Shown in pieces: positions 26,065-35,075 of a DNA stretch of 64,000 nt. Numbering within the stretch: the first letter of the stretch is position 1; each line of letters starts with the position of its first letter. Under the pieces are notes generated by a model. The model saw only the letters and a program-made list of their open reading frames with translations. It had not been told where the DNA came from and made no database searches. The DNA is taken from contig CAUJHS010000094.1 of NCBI GenBank assembly GCA_963204915.1, forward strand, positions 62,001 through 126,000, given 5' to 3'. The position numbers were made by a program, and so were the translations under genes. Source of the DNA: Planctomycetota bacterium. Lineage in GTDB: Bacteria > Planctomycetota > Planctomycetia > Pirellulales > Pirellulaceae.

Positions 26065-28011
26065 ATGTCTGCATTTCGCGTTTCGATTGTGATGCTGGCG
26101 GTTGCCGCTGGCGTCACGCCATGTTCAGCGCAAACGAATTCGAAAGAAGTGATGGCCAAGGAGTCGGCCGAACTCATCAAGATTTTGGAGAGCGAGCAAT
26201 CGCCACTGTTTGATAAGGCCAAAGCATGCCAGCGGCTCGCCGTGGTGGGCGACAAAAACGCCGTTCCCGCCCTGGTCCGACTATTGCCCGATGAAACCCT
26301 CAATTTGTATGCGCGATTCGGATTGGAAGGCATTCGAGACCCCGCCGCGGCCCAGGCGCTGCGGAACGCGGCGCGTGAACTCCAGGGCCGTCCGTTGGCG
26401 GGAGTGCTTGGTTCGCTCGGCCAGATTCGCGATGAAGAATCCGTCGCTCTATTGACGGAAATGCTCAACCAAGAAGATTCGCTCATTGCAAACTCCGCGG
26501 CCGCGGCCCTTGGAAAGATCGGTTCAACGACGGCGGCCGAATCGCTTCAAGCGGCGTTGGCCAAAAACGCTCGCGCCCAAACGGCGATCGCCGACGCGTG
26601 CATCGTTTGCGCCGACGCGCTCGCGGCCGCAGGCAAGAACGACGAAGCAAACGCGCTGCTCGATGCACTTTCCCAAGTCGAACTGCCGCCGCATGTGCAG
26701 ATCGCGGCGCTCAAGGGCAGGTTCGCGATTCTGCGGGACGACGGCCAGGATTTGTTGATCGAACAACTCTCCTCCACGGACGATGCGCGGTTTAATCTTG
26801 GTCTGGCCGTGATGCGCGATATGTCGGCCGAAGGTCTCGCCAAAAAGCTCGCAGACCGATTGAAAGACCTTTCCCCATCACGGCAGGCGCTCTTGCTTCT
26901 CGCTTTGGGCGACCGTCCCGAAGGGCCGTTGCCGGAAATGCTAGCCGCCGCGTCGACCAGTGATTCGCCTGAGTTGCGCGAAGCGGCTATTCGCGTTCTC
27001 GCGAAGCGGGGCGACGCCTCCGCGGCTCCGATCCTTTTGGACGCTGCGCTCAGCGAAGGGAGTTTCGCCGCGTCGGCCCAACAAGGACTTCAAACGCTCC
27101 AGGGGAAAGCGGTTGATGACGCCATCGTGGCCCGCCTCGCGGACGCCAATCCTCAAGCGAAAGTTGTCCTGTTTGACCTGGCAGGCGTCCGCAGGATCGC
27201 CGCGGCGACTCCTTTGGTGCGGCAGGCGCTTAACGACTCCAATGCCGAAGTGAAGGCCGCGGCGTTAAACGCCTTCGCGCAATTGGCCGCCGTGAATGAC
27301 ATGGACGTGCTATTGGAGCGTGCGTCAGCCAGTGACGCCGCCGAAGCCGCCGCATCGCGACAAGCTCTACGGACCGCGGTCTTGCGCCTGGGCGATCAAG
27401 AAACGTCGACACGGAAATTGACAGAACGGTTGACGAACGCAACGCCGGAGTACCGCGCCTACTTGTTAGAGTTGCTCGGTCAAATGGGCGGGTCGGCCGC
27501 ATTAAAAGCGGTAGTCGCCAGCGCGAACTCGTCTGATGCCGCAACGAAAGACGCCGCCACGCGCGTCCTGGGCGATTGGCCCAACGCCGATGCAGCCTTG
27601 GCGTTGCTCGCGATCGCCAAGAACGATCGTGAAGCCAAATACCAAATTCGCGCTTTGAGGGGGTACTTGCGCATCGCCCGGCAATTGCAGCTTCCGGCAG
27701 AGGAACGTTTGGTCATGTTCCTCACGGCCATGGACGTCGCCCGTCGTGACGAGGAAAAGCAACTGGCCATGGACGTGCTGACGCGCATCCCCTCGTCAGA
27801 AACGTTACGCATCGCCGTTTCGTTTTTAGACGATCCGACCGTAAAGGCCGCGGCCGCCGATGCGGCGGTCAAGATCGCTCCTAAAGTGCTGGCCAGCGAC
27901 GCGAAGACCGTGGCCGCCGCCATGCAGAAAGTCGCTGGGTCGGACGTAGGCGCGGAGCTCGTCGACCGGGCCAATCAACTGCTGGGACAAGCCCAGTCGA
28001 GCGGCCGGTAA
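26065..28011 (+). CDS. Secreted HEAT-repeat protein
   Basis: A 648-residue protein with a signal peptide (to about residue 23, 'TPCSAQ'), followed almost entirely by HEAT/armadillo-like helical repeats, for instance 'VPALVRLLPDETLNLYARFG', 'EESVALLTEMLNQEDSLIAN' and 'AAAESLQ' type units. No catalytic or haem motif is seen. Such proteins often accompany PVC-type cytochromes and Gfo/Idh/MocA enzymes and probably act as protein-binding scaffolds in the periplasm. GGAGGG lies before the ATG. It follows the oxidoreductase gene by 66 bases and may be co-transcribed with it. Confidence 0.85.
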   Translation: MSAFRVSIVMLAVAAGVTPCSAQTNSKEVMAKESAELIKILESEQSPLFDKAKACQRLAVVGDKNAVPALVRLLPDETLNLYARFGLEGIRDPAAAQALRNAARELQGRPLAGVLGSLGQIRDEESVALLTEMLNQEDSLIANSAAAALGKIGSTTAAESLQAALAKNARAQTAIADACIVCADALAAAGKNDEANALLDALSQVELPPHVQIAALKGRFAILRDDGQDLLIEQLSSTDDARFNLGLAVMRDMSAEGLAKKLADRLKDLSPSRQALLLLALGDRPEGPLPEMLAAASTSDSPELREAAIRVLAKRGDASAAPILLDAALSEGSFAASAQQGLQTLQGKAVDDAIVARLADANPQAKVVLFDLAGVRRIAAATPLVRQALNDSNAEVKAAALNAFAQLAAVNDMDVLLERASASDAAEAAASRQALRTAVLRLGDQETSTRKLTERLTNATPEYRAYLLELLGQMGGSAALKAVVASANSSDAATKDAATRVLGDWPNADAALALLAIAKNDREAKYQIRALRGYLRIARQLQLPAEERLVMFLTAMDVARRDEEKQLAMDVLTRIPSSETLRIAVSFLDDPTVKAAAADAAVKIAPKVLASDAKTVAAAMQKVAGSDVGAELVDRANQLLGQAQSSGR

Positions 28012-28049
28012 ATCCAACGACGGCGACTTTGTCGTCCCCGAAACATCAA

Positions 28050-28147
28050 AACGAGCAGAATCGGCGCGCGCCGCTTCTGCTCGTTGTTCTTTCGAGTTGG
28101 AGTTCATCAAACGTCTTGAGTAGCCTCAAGAGGGTGAACTCCAACTC
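28050..28147. terminator. Two long hairpins between convergent genes
   Basis: AACGAGCAGAA at 28050-28060 pairs with 28075-28085, around a CGGCGCGCGCCG palindrome, and a T-rich stretch follows on the plus strand. Then GAGTTGGAGTTCA at 28094-28106 pairs with 28135-28147, enclosing an inner CTTGAG/CTCAAG stem (28115-28120 / 28125-28130). They lie between the stops of the HEAT gene (28011) and the glycine-zipper gene (28171). Each hairpin most likely terminates one of the two. Confidence 0.7.
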
Positions 28148-28170
28148 ATGATTCGCGATGGGGACTCGCC

Positions 28171-28797
28171 TTAGTGACCGTGGATCGAAATGCCCCAGTG
28201 CGACCCCGATCGATGACGATGGTAATGGCCGTGGTGGTGGTGATACGTGCGATAATACACTGGCGGCGGCGCATAATGATAATGTTCTTGGACCACCACC
28301 GGACGCGAATAGGTAGGCGCTGGAGCCACCATGGCGGTGGCCAGCGGCGCGTTTTGCATGGCGTTGATCACCGCTTCGTGCACGCCCTGTTGGTGTAGTG
28401 CGATGACGTCGTTCACTTGTAAGCGATAGGTGACGCCATTTTGACGGATTTGCGTAATAATCACCTGCGGGTCTACGCCGCTTTGGGTCATCGTCACCAC
28501 TTGTTGCGGAGACACAGCGCGCGAAGCGACATACGCCTGCTGCTGATAGTAGGCTTGCTGCCGGTTCGCCTCACGGTCTTTGGCGTCTCCAATGGCCGAA
28601 CCGGCAATCAACCCGACGGCGCCGCCAAGCAGGGCGCCAGCCGCCGTTTCCCCATTGTGTTTGCCAATGGCCGCACCCGCCAGGGCGCCGCCTAACCCGC
28701 CAATCACGGCCCCTTGTTCGGTGTAGCCTTGGGCCAACCCTTTGGTTGCAAAAAGCCCGACCAGCGAAAGAACCAGTAACGAGTATCGCATCTTCAT
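28171..28797 (-). CDS. Glycine-zipper protein with His-rich tail
   Basis: A 208-residue exported protein. After a signal peptide (1-22) comes a glycine-zipper region (about 32-70: 'GGLGGALAGAAIGKHNG', 'AAGALLGGAVGLIAGSAIG') that can insert into membranes or assemble in them. Next is a Gln/Tyr-rich helix, then a small helical repeat region ('SGVDPQVIITQIRQNG', 'NDVIALHQQGVHEAVINAM'), and finally a Tyr/His-rich tail that could bind metal ions. This is a frequent architecture of planctomycete envelope proteins. Function unknown beyond membrane association. Confidence 0.8.
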   Translation of the reverse strand: MKMRYSLLVLSLVGLFATKGLAQGYTEQGAVIGGLGGALAGAAIGKHNGETAAGALLGGAVGLIAGSAIGDAKDREANRQQAYYQQQAYVASRAVSPQQVVTMTQSGVDPQVIITQIRQNGVTYRLQVNDVIALHQQGVHEAVINAMQNAPLATAMVAPAPTYSRPVVVQEHYHYAPPPVYYRTYHHHHGHYHRHRSGSHWGISIHGH

Positions 28798-28998
28798 CGA
28801 GTCACCCTCAGAGCGCGCGGCCCGCAGTTTTGCGCTGCGCGTAAGATTAATACAGATTTGCCCGATGCCGTGACCGACAAAGCGCTGACGGCCAAAGCAC
28901 GGGGAACCTTAATCATTATCGGTTGATAAGGCCAGAGAGATTGACGCGGTTTTCCGCGACGCCCCACTTCGATTTGCGCTCCGCGCAAAACCAGTGGG

Positions 28999-30576
28999 CT
29001 AGTCAGAAAAACCGAGCAGCGGGCAGAAGAGGCGCAGGCCGATCACAATTGCCGCGAAACCACACATGTCGAACAACACGCCGGCGCGCATCATCTTGGG
29101 AATTGCAACGAGTCCTGTTCCGTACACAATGGCGTTGGGCGGCGTCGACACGGGCAGCATGAAACCAAAGCTCGCGCCCAAACAGGCGCCCAGCGCGGGA
29201 GGGACTGGATTCACACCAGCCGACTGCGCCATGGCGATAATCGCGGGAATCAACATGTTCGCCGCCGCCGTGTTCGATGTCGTTTCGCTCAGGAAGATCC
29301 CCATGGCCACCGCGATGGCCGTGAGCCCCCACACCGAACGTACGCCCGTGGCGCCGGTAACGGCCTCGCCTAGTTCGGCTGCAACTCCCGTCGAGAACAT
29401 CAGCGAGCCGAGGCTCAAGCCGCCTCCGAACAGCAAGATCGTCCCCCAGTCGATCTTCGTCGCATCGCGCCAGGCGAGCGTAAAGCGTCCCTCCGACAAC
29501 CGGGTTGGCAAGGCAAACAGCAGGATCGCCGCAAAAATCGCCACGACGGCCTCGGGCAACCGTGCGTTCATGAGCACCAACGCGGCGTGATCGCTTGGCA
29601 ACAGCACCGACATAGCGCCCGGCAAGACCCATAAAGTCATCGCGACTCCGAAAGCGATGAGCGTGTTGATTTGTCCGACCGTCCAAGGCCCGAGTTCGGT
29701 GCGTTGGACTTGCAGGTAGCGCCGCAAATCGGCCGTGCTGGCGTGCGTCGTCCCGTCGGCGGGATGCAGCAAATAGAGCAACACGAACAGCACGACCGCC
29801 ATCACGCAGAAGATCGGCAACATCAGCGACATCCACTCAAAAAAGCTGATGTGCACGCCCGCCAGATTGCGTATCAAACTAATCGCAATCAAGTTCGGAG
29901 GCGAACCGACCGGCGTGGCGACGCCGCCAATGGATGCGGCGTATGCAATCATCAACATCATTCCCGTGCCGAATTTCCAAGAACGTAGGTCGAGCGGCTG
30001 CCCGGACGGTTCCGTCACGCGCGCTTCGTGCAGGGCTTGGAGAACTCCCAGCGCGATGGGCGCCATCATGGCGGTTGTGGCGGTGTTGCTGACCCACATC
30101 GAAAGAATTGCTGTGACCAATCCCATCGAAGCGAGCACGCGCGCCGGATGCATGCTGACCCACGGAATCGCCAACACGGCCAGCGCCATGCGACGGTCCA
30201 GCGCGTGAACCATCATCGCTCGCGCTAACATGAAGCTGCCGATAAACAAGAATACGATGGGATCAGCGAAGGGTGCGAAAACCGTCTTCGCATCGGCCAC
30301 GCCTAGCACCACGCACAAACATGCTCCCAGTAGCGCCGTGACCGGAAGGGCCAGGGTTTCGGTCATCCATAACACCGCGACTGCGGCCAGAATTCCCGCG
30401 AGCCGCTGGCCCTGCGTCGTCAAATCGCCGTCGCACAAAGAATACGCTAAAAGAAACGCCACGGGCGCCAGCAAGACGCCCGCAGTCTTTCGCCATCGTT
30501 CGAAATGCGCCTCGCCCCGCGAGATCGCGCCAGACTCGGAAGGTTCATTTTCCGCGCTCGGAGACACAACGGTCAT
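28999..30576 (-). CDS. DASS (SLC13) family sodium:dicarboxylate/anion symporter
   Basis: A 525-residue inner-membrane protein with about eleven hydrophobic segments. The two sodium-binding SNT signatures of the divalent anion:Na+ symporter family are present: 'SNTATTAMMAP' near residue 165 and 'SNTAAANMLIPAI' near 440. This family imports succinate, malate, citrate or sulfate with sodium; the exact anion is not readable. The neighbouring PVC cytochrome gene starts 85 bases upstream of nothing shared: it lies beyond the 5' end on the same strand, so it is transcribed before the transporter and the two may form one unit. Confidence 0.92.
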   Translation of the reverse strand: MTVVSPSAENEPSESGAISRGEAHFERWRKTAGVLLAPVAFLLAYSLCDGDLTTQGQRLAGILAAVAVLWMTETLALPVTALLGACLCVVLGVADAKTVFAPFADPIVFLFIGSFMLARAMMVHALDRRMALAVLAIPWVSMHPARVLASMGLVTAILSMWVSNTATTAMMAPIALGVLQALHEARVTEPSGQPLDLRSWKFGTGMMLMIAYAASIGGVATPVGSPPNLIAISLIRNLAGVHISFFEWMSLMLPIFCVMAVVLFVLLYLLHPADGTTHASTADLRRYLQVQRTELGPWTVGQINTLIAFGVAMTLWVLPGAMSVLLPSDHAALVLMNARLPEAVVAIFAAILLFALPTRLSEGRFTLAWRDATKIDWGTILLFGGGLSLGSLMFSTGVAAELGEAVTGATGVRSVWGLTAIAVAMGIFLSETTSNTAAANMLIPAIIAMAQSAGVNPVPPALGACLGASFGFMLPVSTPPNAIVYGTGLVAIPKMMRAGVLFDMCGFAAIVIGLRLFCPLLGFSD

Positions 30577-30661
30577 GATCGAAGTTCAAATGCTCCGTGC
30601 GGTCGAAAGTCTTTCGGTCGGCGTTCCAACAAGGGCTATCACGCCGTCGGCGCTTGCTGTC

Positions 30662-33600
30662 CTACCGTTGCTTCAGGAATTCCAAAAGGTCGGCCAACTC
30701 TTGAACGTTAAGCAAGTTATCGAATCCTTCCGGCATGAGCGAAACATGGTGAGGGTGGATCTCGACAATCTCCTCCCGCGCAATCGGCAGGGTCAGTTGC
30801 GGATTGATCGCCAGGACAATTTCCCCGGCCGACTCGCCAACCACGATGCCCGTGGCGACTTGTCCATCTTCTTTCTCGACGAGAACGGGCTCGTAGCTTC
30901 GCACAAAACTTGCGCTGGGATAAATGATTGCTTCGAGCAGGTCGCGCTGGGTTCGCACTTTGGCGATGCCCGTCAAATCGGGGCCAAGGCGGCCTCCCAG
31001 GTACCCTACGGCATGGCAGGAAACACACGCGGCCTTTTGACTCAGAAATACCTCATGTCCGCGTCGCAAGTCGCCCGGGGGCAAATCCGCCAGCAGGCGA
31101 TCGAGCCGCGCGGCCTGATCGGCCGCACTGACATTAAGTTGCGTCAAAAGGTCCGCCCCGGCCTGCTGAACCGCAGGCGGATACTTGCTTAGCAAGGGTT
31201 GCAACAAGTCGACCCTCAGGCCGCGAATTCCCGATGTTGATTGCAGCGCCGCGACCAGTTTCAAACCTTGGGCCTCGGTGGGGTCGCGTTCAAACGCCGG
31301 CAGCAATTTCGGGAGTTCGAGCGGTCCGACTTGGGCCAGTGCTTCGATCAGCGCGATTCGTTGTTCTTGCGACAGCGACGCCTTGGCAAGGATCGTCGCC
31401 GCCGCGGTGCGAATTTGGAGCGGCTCACGCGGGGCCAGATGCTGAACGAGCAACGTAAACAACTCCTCGTTGATCTCATCGACATCTTGAGCGGCGGCCA
31501 ACGCCGCGATTCGCACGTCCGGCGGCGCCGCAGAACGGCGAGCTACCTCATTCAATGCTTGATTGAGAACGGCGTCGCCGCCTTTGGCGACCGGCAGCGC
31601 TTGCGCGGTAGCGACCGTTTGCGAAAGATTCGCTCCGTGGAGTTTTCCCAATTGAGCGGCAAGCTCCGCTCGCCATTCCGCTGGCGTCGCCGTCAATTTC
31701 GCTTCGGCCATAGCGCGTAGCGCAATGCGTTGCGCGACTTCCCGTTGCTGGTCCTTCAACGTGCGAACGATCAACGATTGAATCTCCGGCGACTTCGCAA
31801 GCTGCGCCAATTGGGATGCAAGTTGCGATTGCTCGTCCTCGGAGAACTTGGGTTGGGCGAGCCGCGATCGGAACCACTCGACCAACTCACCGCCCCAGGC
31901 GGGGCGATGGCTGACGATCCACTGCGCCGTGTTTTTGAGTATGGGATCTTCATGATTGAGCAGGGGCAATACGTGCTCAGGTTCAAGTCCGCCTTCCGGC
32001 ATTTGATCGAGCGCGACGAGCGCCGCCCGACGTACGCCGACGTGCGATGAGGTCAGTCCCGCGGCCGTTGCTTTCGCATCGCCAATTTCGATCAACGCAT
32101 AGATGAGGGCATGTTCGCGAATTCGTTCGGCGTCGGTATTTGGCGCACCTGCCGCATCGGGTGCGAAGGTTGCAAGTCGCCCGAGTGCGTTTAATACGGC
32201 CGCAACGGTTCGCGCATCGCCCATACGGCCGAGGGCTTCCGCCGCAGGACGCGCCACCGCCGCATTCGGGTGCTCGAGTAACTTCATTAACGCGTCAAGC
32301 GATTTCGCGTCGCGGTGTAATCCTGCCGCGTGGATTGCGGCTTGAATTACGGTTTCATGCTGATCATTTAAACTTGTCCGTATTGCTTCGCGCGCCGCGA
32401 CGCCGTCCATGCCAGCAAGCGTCCACACGGCGCGTTGGCGGACCGCGGCATCAGCCGAATGGCTCAAGAGGCCGCGCAAGGGCGCAACTGCGGGTTCGCC
32501 CGTTTGGCGTAGTTGTTCGGCGGCGCGTCGCTGCACGAAAAGTCGTTGATCCGCCAGAAGCTCGGCGAGTTCTTCCGGCGCGAGCGAATCCCAGGCGATC
32601 TTGCCTCCCAAAGGATCGTCAATGTGTGGAGAACCCTTCTTGCGAATCCGATAAATAGCGCCAAGAACATCGGGCTTGGCCAACTGCGACGTGGGGCAAC
32701 ACACTTTGTACCAACCGCCCGTATCGACGACGAGCAACGATCCGTCGGCGTCTTCAAAAACATCGGTGGGGTGAAAGTCGGGATGTTCGCACGCCAGGAA
32801 ATCTTCCTCTTGCGTGCGGAACGTGGGCCCGTCGGCGGTTAGTGTGTGTCGCACGACCTTATGCAAATTGAAATAGCAGGCGAAGAGATTGTCCTGATAA
32901 CCGCCGCCGAAGACCGCTTCGCTGCCGGCGATCAAACCGCACGGCGCCGCCGCTCCTTGATGCACGAGATTCGGCATCACGTCGCCCGTCATGGGATGTT
33001 CGTAAATGGGATCATGCCGCTTCCCGTAAACGCCGCCGTAAATCGCATGAATCAAGCCATCGCGGCGTCCCGCTTCGGGGTGTTGAAAGAATGTACAACT
33101 GAGGATTCGTTCTCCCGTGGAAAGAAACGCCACGTTCACGGGGTTGTCCATTCCGCCTGTGAGCACAGGCTCCAAACCGGAACCATCGGGGCGAGCGCGA
33201 AAAATGTGTGAGGCCCGTGTCACAAAAGGCTTACCGTTGGGCAGGGTGTGTCGTTGCTCGGCAAAGGCCCCTTTGCACCAGTAGTGCCAACCGTCGCGTC
33301 CGAGATATGGCCCATGCAGATCATTAGCGCAGCCAGTGAGGGTCGCGCCGTCGAACCACACTTCCCGTTGTTCAGCCCGTCCGTCGCCGTCGGCGTCTGT
33401 CAGTTTCCAGATTTGTGGCGGCGCCGCGACGTACAACGAGCCGTCGCGCCACATGCAGCCTTCGGGGAACATCATTCGATCGGCAAACACGACGCTTTCA
33501 TCGTAGCGGCCGTCGCCATCGCGGTCAGTCAATCGCACGATCCGGTGCGGTTTCATTTCGAGTTGCTTATCGGCCCGGTCGGACATGCCCGCCGAGTCGG

Positions 33601-33790
33601 TCACATACAAATGGCCTTGTTCGTCGCGAGCCACGGCGATGGGACGATCCACCAATGGCGGACCCGCCGCGAGCTCCACCTCGAACCCCTCGGGCACGCG
33701 AAGGGGGTATGCGCCAATTTTCAGGTCGGCGCCGCACACGATCGTTGCACACGCGCCGCAGAATAACAGTGCCGTGAAAATACGCATCAT
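30662..33790 (-). CDS. PVC-type haem-binding CxxCH protein with HEAT repeats
   Basis: A 1,042-residue secreted protein with three parts. The first 400 residues form a propeller of the membrane-bound dehydrogenase type ('YPLRVPEGFEVELAAG', 'VTDSAGMSDRADKQ', repeated DxDGDG loops). HEAT repeats occupy about 420-880. A C-terminal cytochrome c-like domain has the CVSCH haem motif near residue 920. The architecture is specific to the PVC superphylum, where it is thought to take part in periplasmic electron transfer or sugar oxidation; no direct function is known. It has a short signal peptide (MMRIFTALLFCGACATI). It lies upstream of the DASS transporter gene on the same strand. Confidence 0.92.
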   Translation of the reverse strand: MMRIFTALLFCGACATIVCGADLKIGAYPLRVPEGFEVELAAGPPLVDRPIAVARDEQGHLYVTDSAGMSDRADKQLEMKPHRIVRLTDRDGDGRYDESVVFADRMMFPEGCMWRDGSLYVAAPPQIWKLTDADGDGRAEQREVWFDGATLTGCANDLHGPYLGRDGWHYWCKGAFAEQRHTLPNGKPFVTRASHIFRARPDGSGLEPVLTGGMDNPVNVAFLSTGERILSCTFFQHPEAGRRDGLIHAIYGGVYGKRHDPIYEHPMTGDVMPNLVHQGAAAPCGLIAGSEAVFGGGYQDNLFACYFNLHKVVRHTLTADGPTFRTQEEDFLACEHPDFHPTDVFEDADGSLLVVDTGGWYKVCCPTSQLAKPDVLGAIYRIRKKGSPHIDDPLGGKIAWDSLAPEELAELLADQRLFVQRRAAEQLRQTGEPAVAPLRGLLSHSADAAVRQRAVWTLAGMDGVAAREAIRTSLNDQHETVIQAAIHAAGLHRDAKSLDALMKLLEHPNAAVARPAAEALGRMGDARTVAAVLNALGRLATFAPDAAGAPNTDAERIREHALIYALIEIGDAKATAAGLTSSHVGVRRAALVALDQMPEGGLEPEHVLPLLNHEDPILKNTAQWIVSHRPAWGGELVEWFRSRLAQPKFSEDEQSQLASQLAQLAKSPEIQSLIVRTLKDQQREVAQRIALRAMAEAKLTATPAEWRAELAAQLGKLHGANLSQTVATAQALPVAKGGDAVLNQALNEVARRSAAPPDVRIAALAAAQDVDEINEELFTLLVQHLAPREPLQIRTAAATILAKASLSQEQRIALIEALAQVGPLELPKLLPAFERDPTEAQGLKLVAALQSTSGIRGLRVDLLQPLLSKYPPAVQQAGADLLTQLNVSAADQAARLDRLLADLPPGDLRRGHEVFLSQKAACVSCHAVGYLGGRLGPDLTGIAKVRTQRDLLEAIIYPSASFVRSYEPVLVEKEDGQVATGIVVGESAGEIVLAINPQLTLPIAREEIVEIHPHHVSLMPEGFDNLLNVQELADLLEFLKQR

Positions 33791-33959
33791 GAACCACCCG
33801 TACTACAAAAAGGAAACGCCAAGAGAATTGTCACTTCACAACGGCTCTTGCGCAGATTGTCTCGCCATGATCAAACCGCTTTGGGCGGCGCCAAAAGCGG
33901 TTCGTGTTCGGAGTGCGCCAGGGGAGGGAATAAGGTAGGCTGCGTCACATCGAAACTGG

Positions 33960-34865
33960 TTACTTCGACTCGGCGCAGTGGACTGCGTGCAACACCAAAT
34001 TCTTCATACTGGGCGACATATCCTCGCGCGATCGCATTTCATCCACGGTGAACCATCGATAATAACCCTCGGCGCCGGCGGGGCCCGCTTTGGCGCGTTC
34101 GGATAAAGCCTTTTCGAACGCGTTCTCCGACGCATTCAGATCGACGTCGGGCAACTCGACGCGACACAAATAGTACTGATAATTTCTCCCCGCACCGAAA
34201 CGGCGACTGAGGTGAACATCTTCGGTGCTGCCGCACAAGGTCGTGCGCACCTCCCCACCATAGGCGGTATCCGATTGAAGGGCGTCCCGCGCAAGTTCTT
34301 CCGGCTTGGAGTCTGTCTTGATTCGCGTGCACGGGAAAAAATACTGATAGTGCGCTCCCTTATACACCAGTAGAAACTCGCGACCTTGCGCGCCTTGCCG
34401 GGAGATGACCGCGACGGCGACATCTTGCGATCCATACACCGCCTCGGCGATGGCCTTGGTCGTGTCCGTGACGTTCAAGGCTTCTTGAAGTTCGTCCCAC
34501 GAAAAGTAGCACAGGTCGGGGTCCAATTCGTTAGGGTCCAACGGTTCGCTGGGACGCACTTCAAATACGTAATAATCGTAGTACGTTTTCTCGTTCACAT
34601 GCGCCGAATCGGCCAGCAGACCGGTGCATACGAGCGGCGCCATCGTGGCGCCAGGCAAGTCGAGCGGGAAGTCCTGGTCGTCAATGGCATGCCAGGCCGC
34701 GTTCATGGCCGGGTCTTCCGCTGCGTCGCCCTCGGTAAGCGGATCAAAATGTTTCATGGGAAAAGCGTAGCCGCCCCAACGCTTGTTATTCCACAGCAGG
34801 CAGCGGTGTTGCTCGTCCATCACCACCGCCACCGCGATGGTCTTATGCCGTACCGCGGTGTCCAT
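33960..34865 (-). CDS. Tandem Nudix-like protein with degenerate catalytic boxes
   Basis: A 301-residue protein containing what looks like the same fold twice. Unit one (about 5-145) has a first strand 'IAVAVVMDEQHRCLLWNNKR' and a late 'LCYFSWDELQEAL'. Unit two (about 150-300) has 'VAVAVISRQGAQGREFLLVY' and 'YYRWFTVDEMRS'. Strands of this sort, together with WFxxDE-like ends, are typical of Nudix hydrolases. The catalytic box GX5EX7REUXEEXGU is not intact in either unit: the helices read 'EDPAMNAAWHAIDD' and 'KPEELARDALQSDTAY'. This suggests binding rather than hydrolysis of a nucleotide. The ATG at 34865 has GGAG upstream; a TTG six codons earlier is the alternative. It lies 210 bases downstream of the RelA/SLOG/RyR gene on the same strand. 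Confidence 0.6.
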   Translation of the reverse strand: MDTAVRHKTIAVAVVMDEQHRCLLWNNKRWGGYAFPMKHFDPLTEGDAAEDPAMNAAWHAIDDQDFPLDLPGATMAPLVCTGLLADSAHVNEKTYYDYYVFEVRPSEPLDPNELDPDLCYFSWDELQEALNVTDTTKAIAEAVYGSQDVAVAVISRQGAQGREFLLVYKGAHYQYFFPCTRIKTDSKPEELARDALQSDTAYGGEVRTTLCGSTEDVHLSRRFGAGRNYQYYLCRVELPDVDLNASENAFEKALSERAKAGPAGAEGYYRWFTVDEMRSREDMSPSMKNLVLHAVHCAESK

Positions 34866-35075
34866 CAAAGTTTTCTCCGCCAAGGTTAATTGATTCTGAT
34901 GTACTTGCCTGATTGGCGACGAGGTCGCGCTTTGTGATCGGTCGCAAGTTCCGGGCGTGTATTATGGCGGCAAAGTCACCTTCCCGCAAATGACGCGAGG
35001 GGACGACTTGCCTTTCGATCTCGCTGGGTGCAAATACTCGCTGACACGATTCGAAGCGATCTCGCCGCTTTGACG

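Noticed and set aside
30230-31192. 320-codon plus-strand frame across the end of the PVC cytochrome gene and the DASS gene
   Set aside because: It spans two genes on the opposite strand with typical mirror-frame composition.
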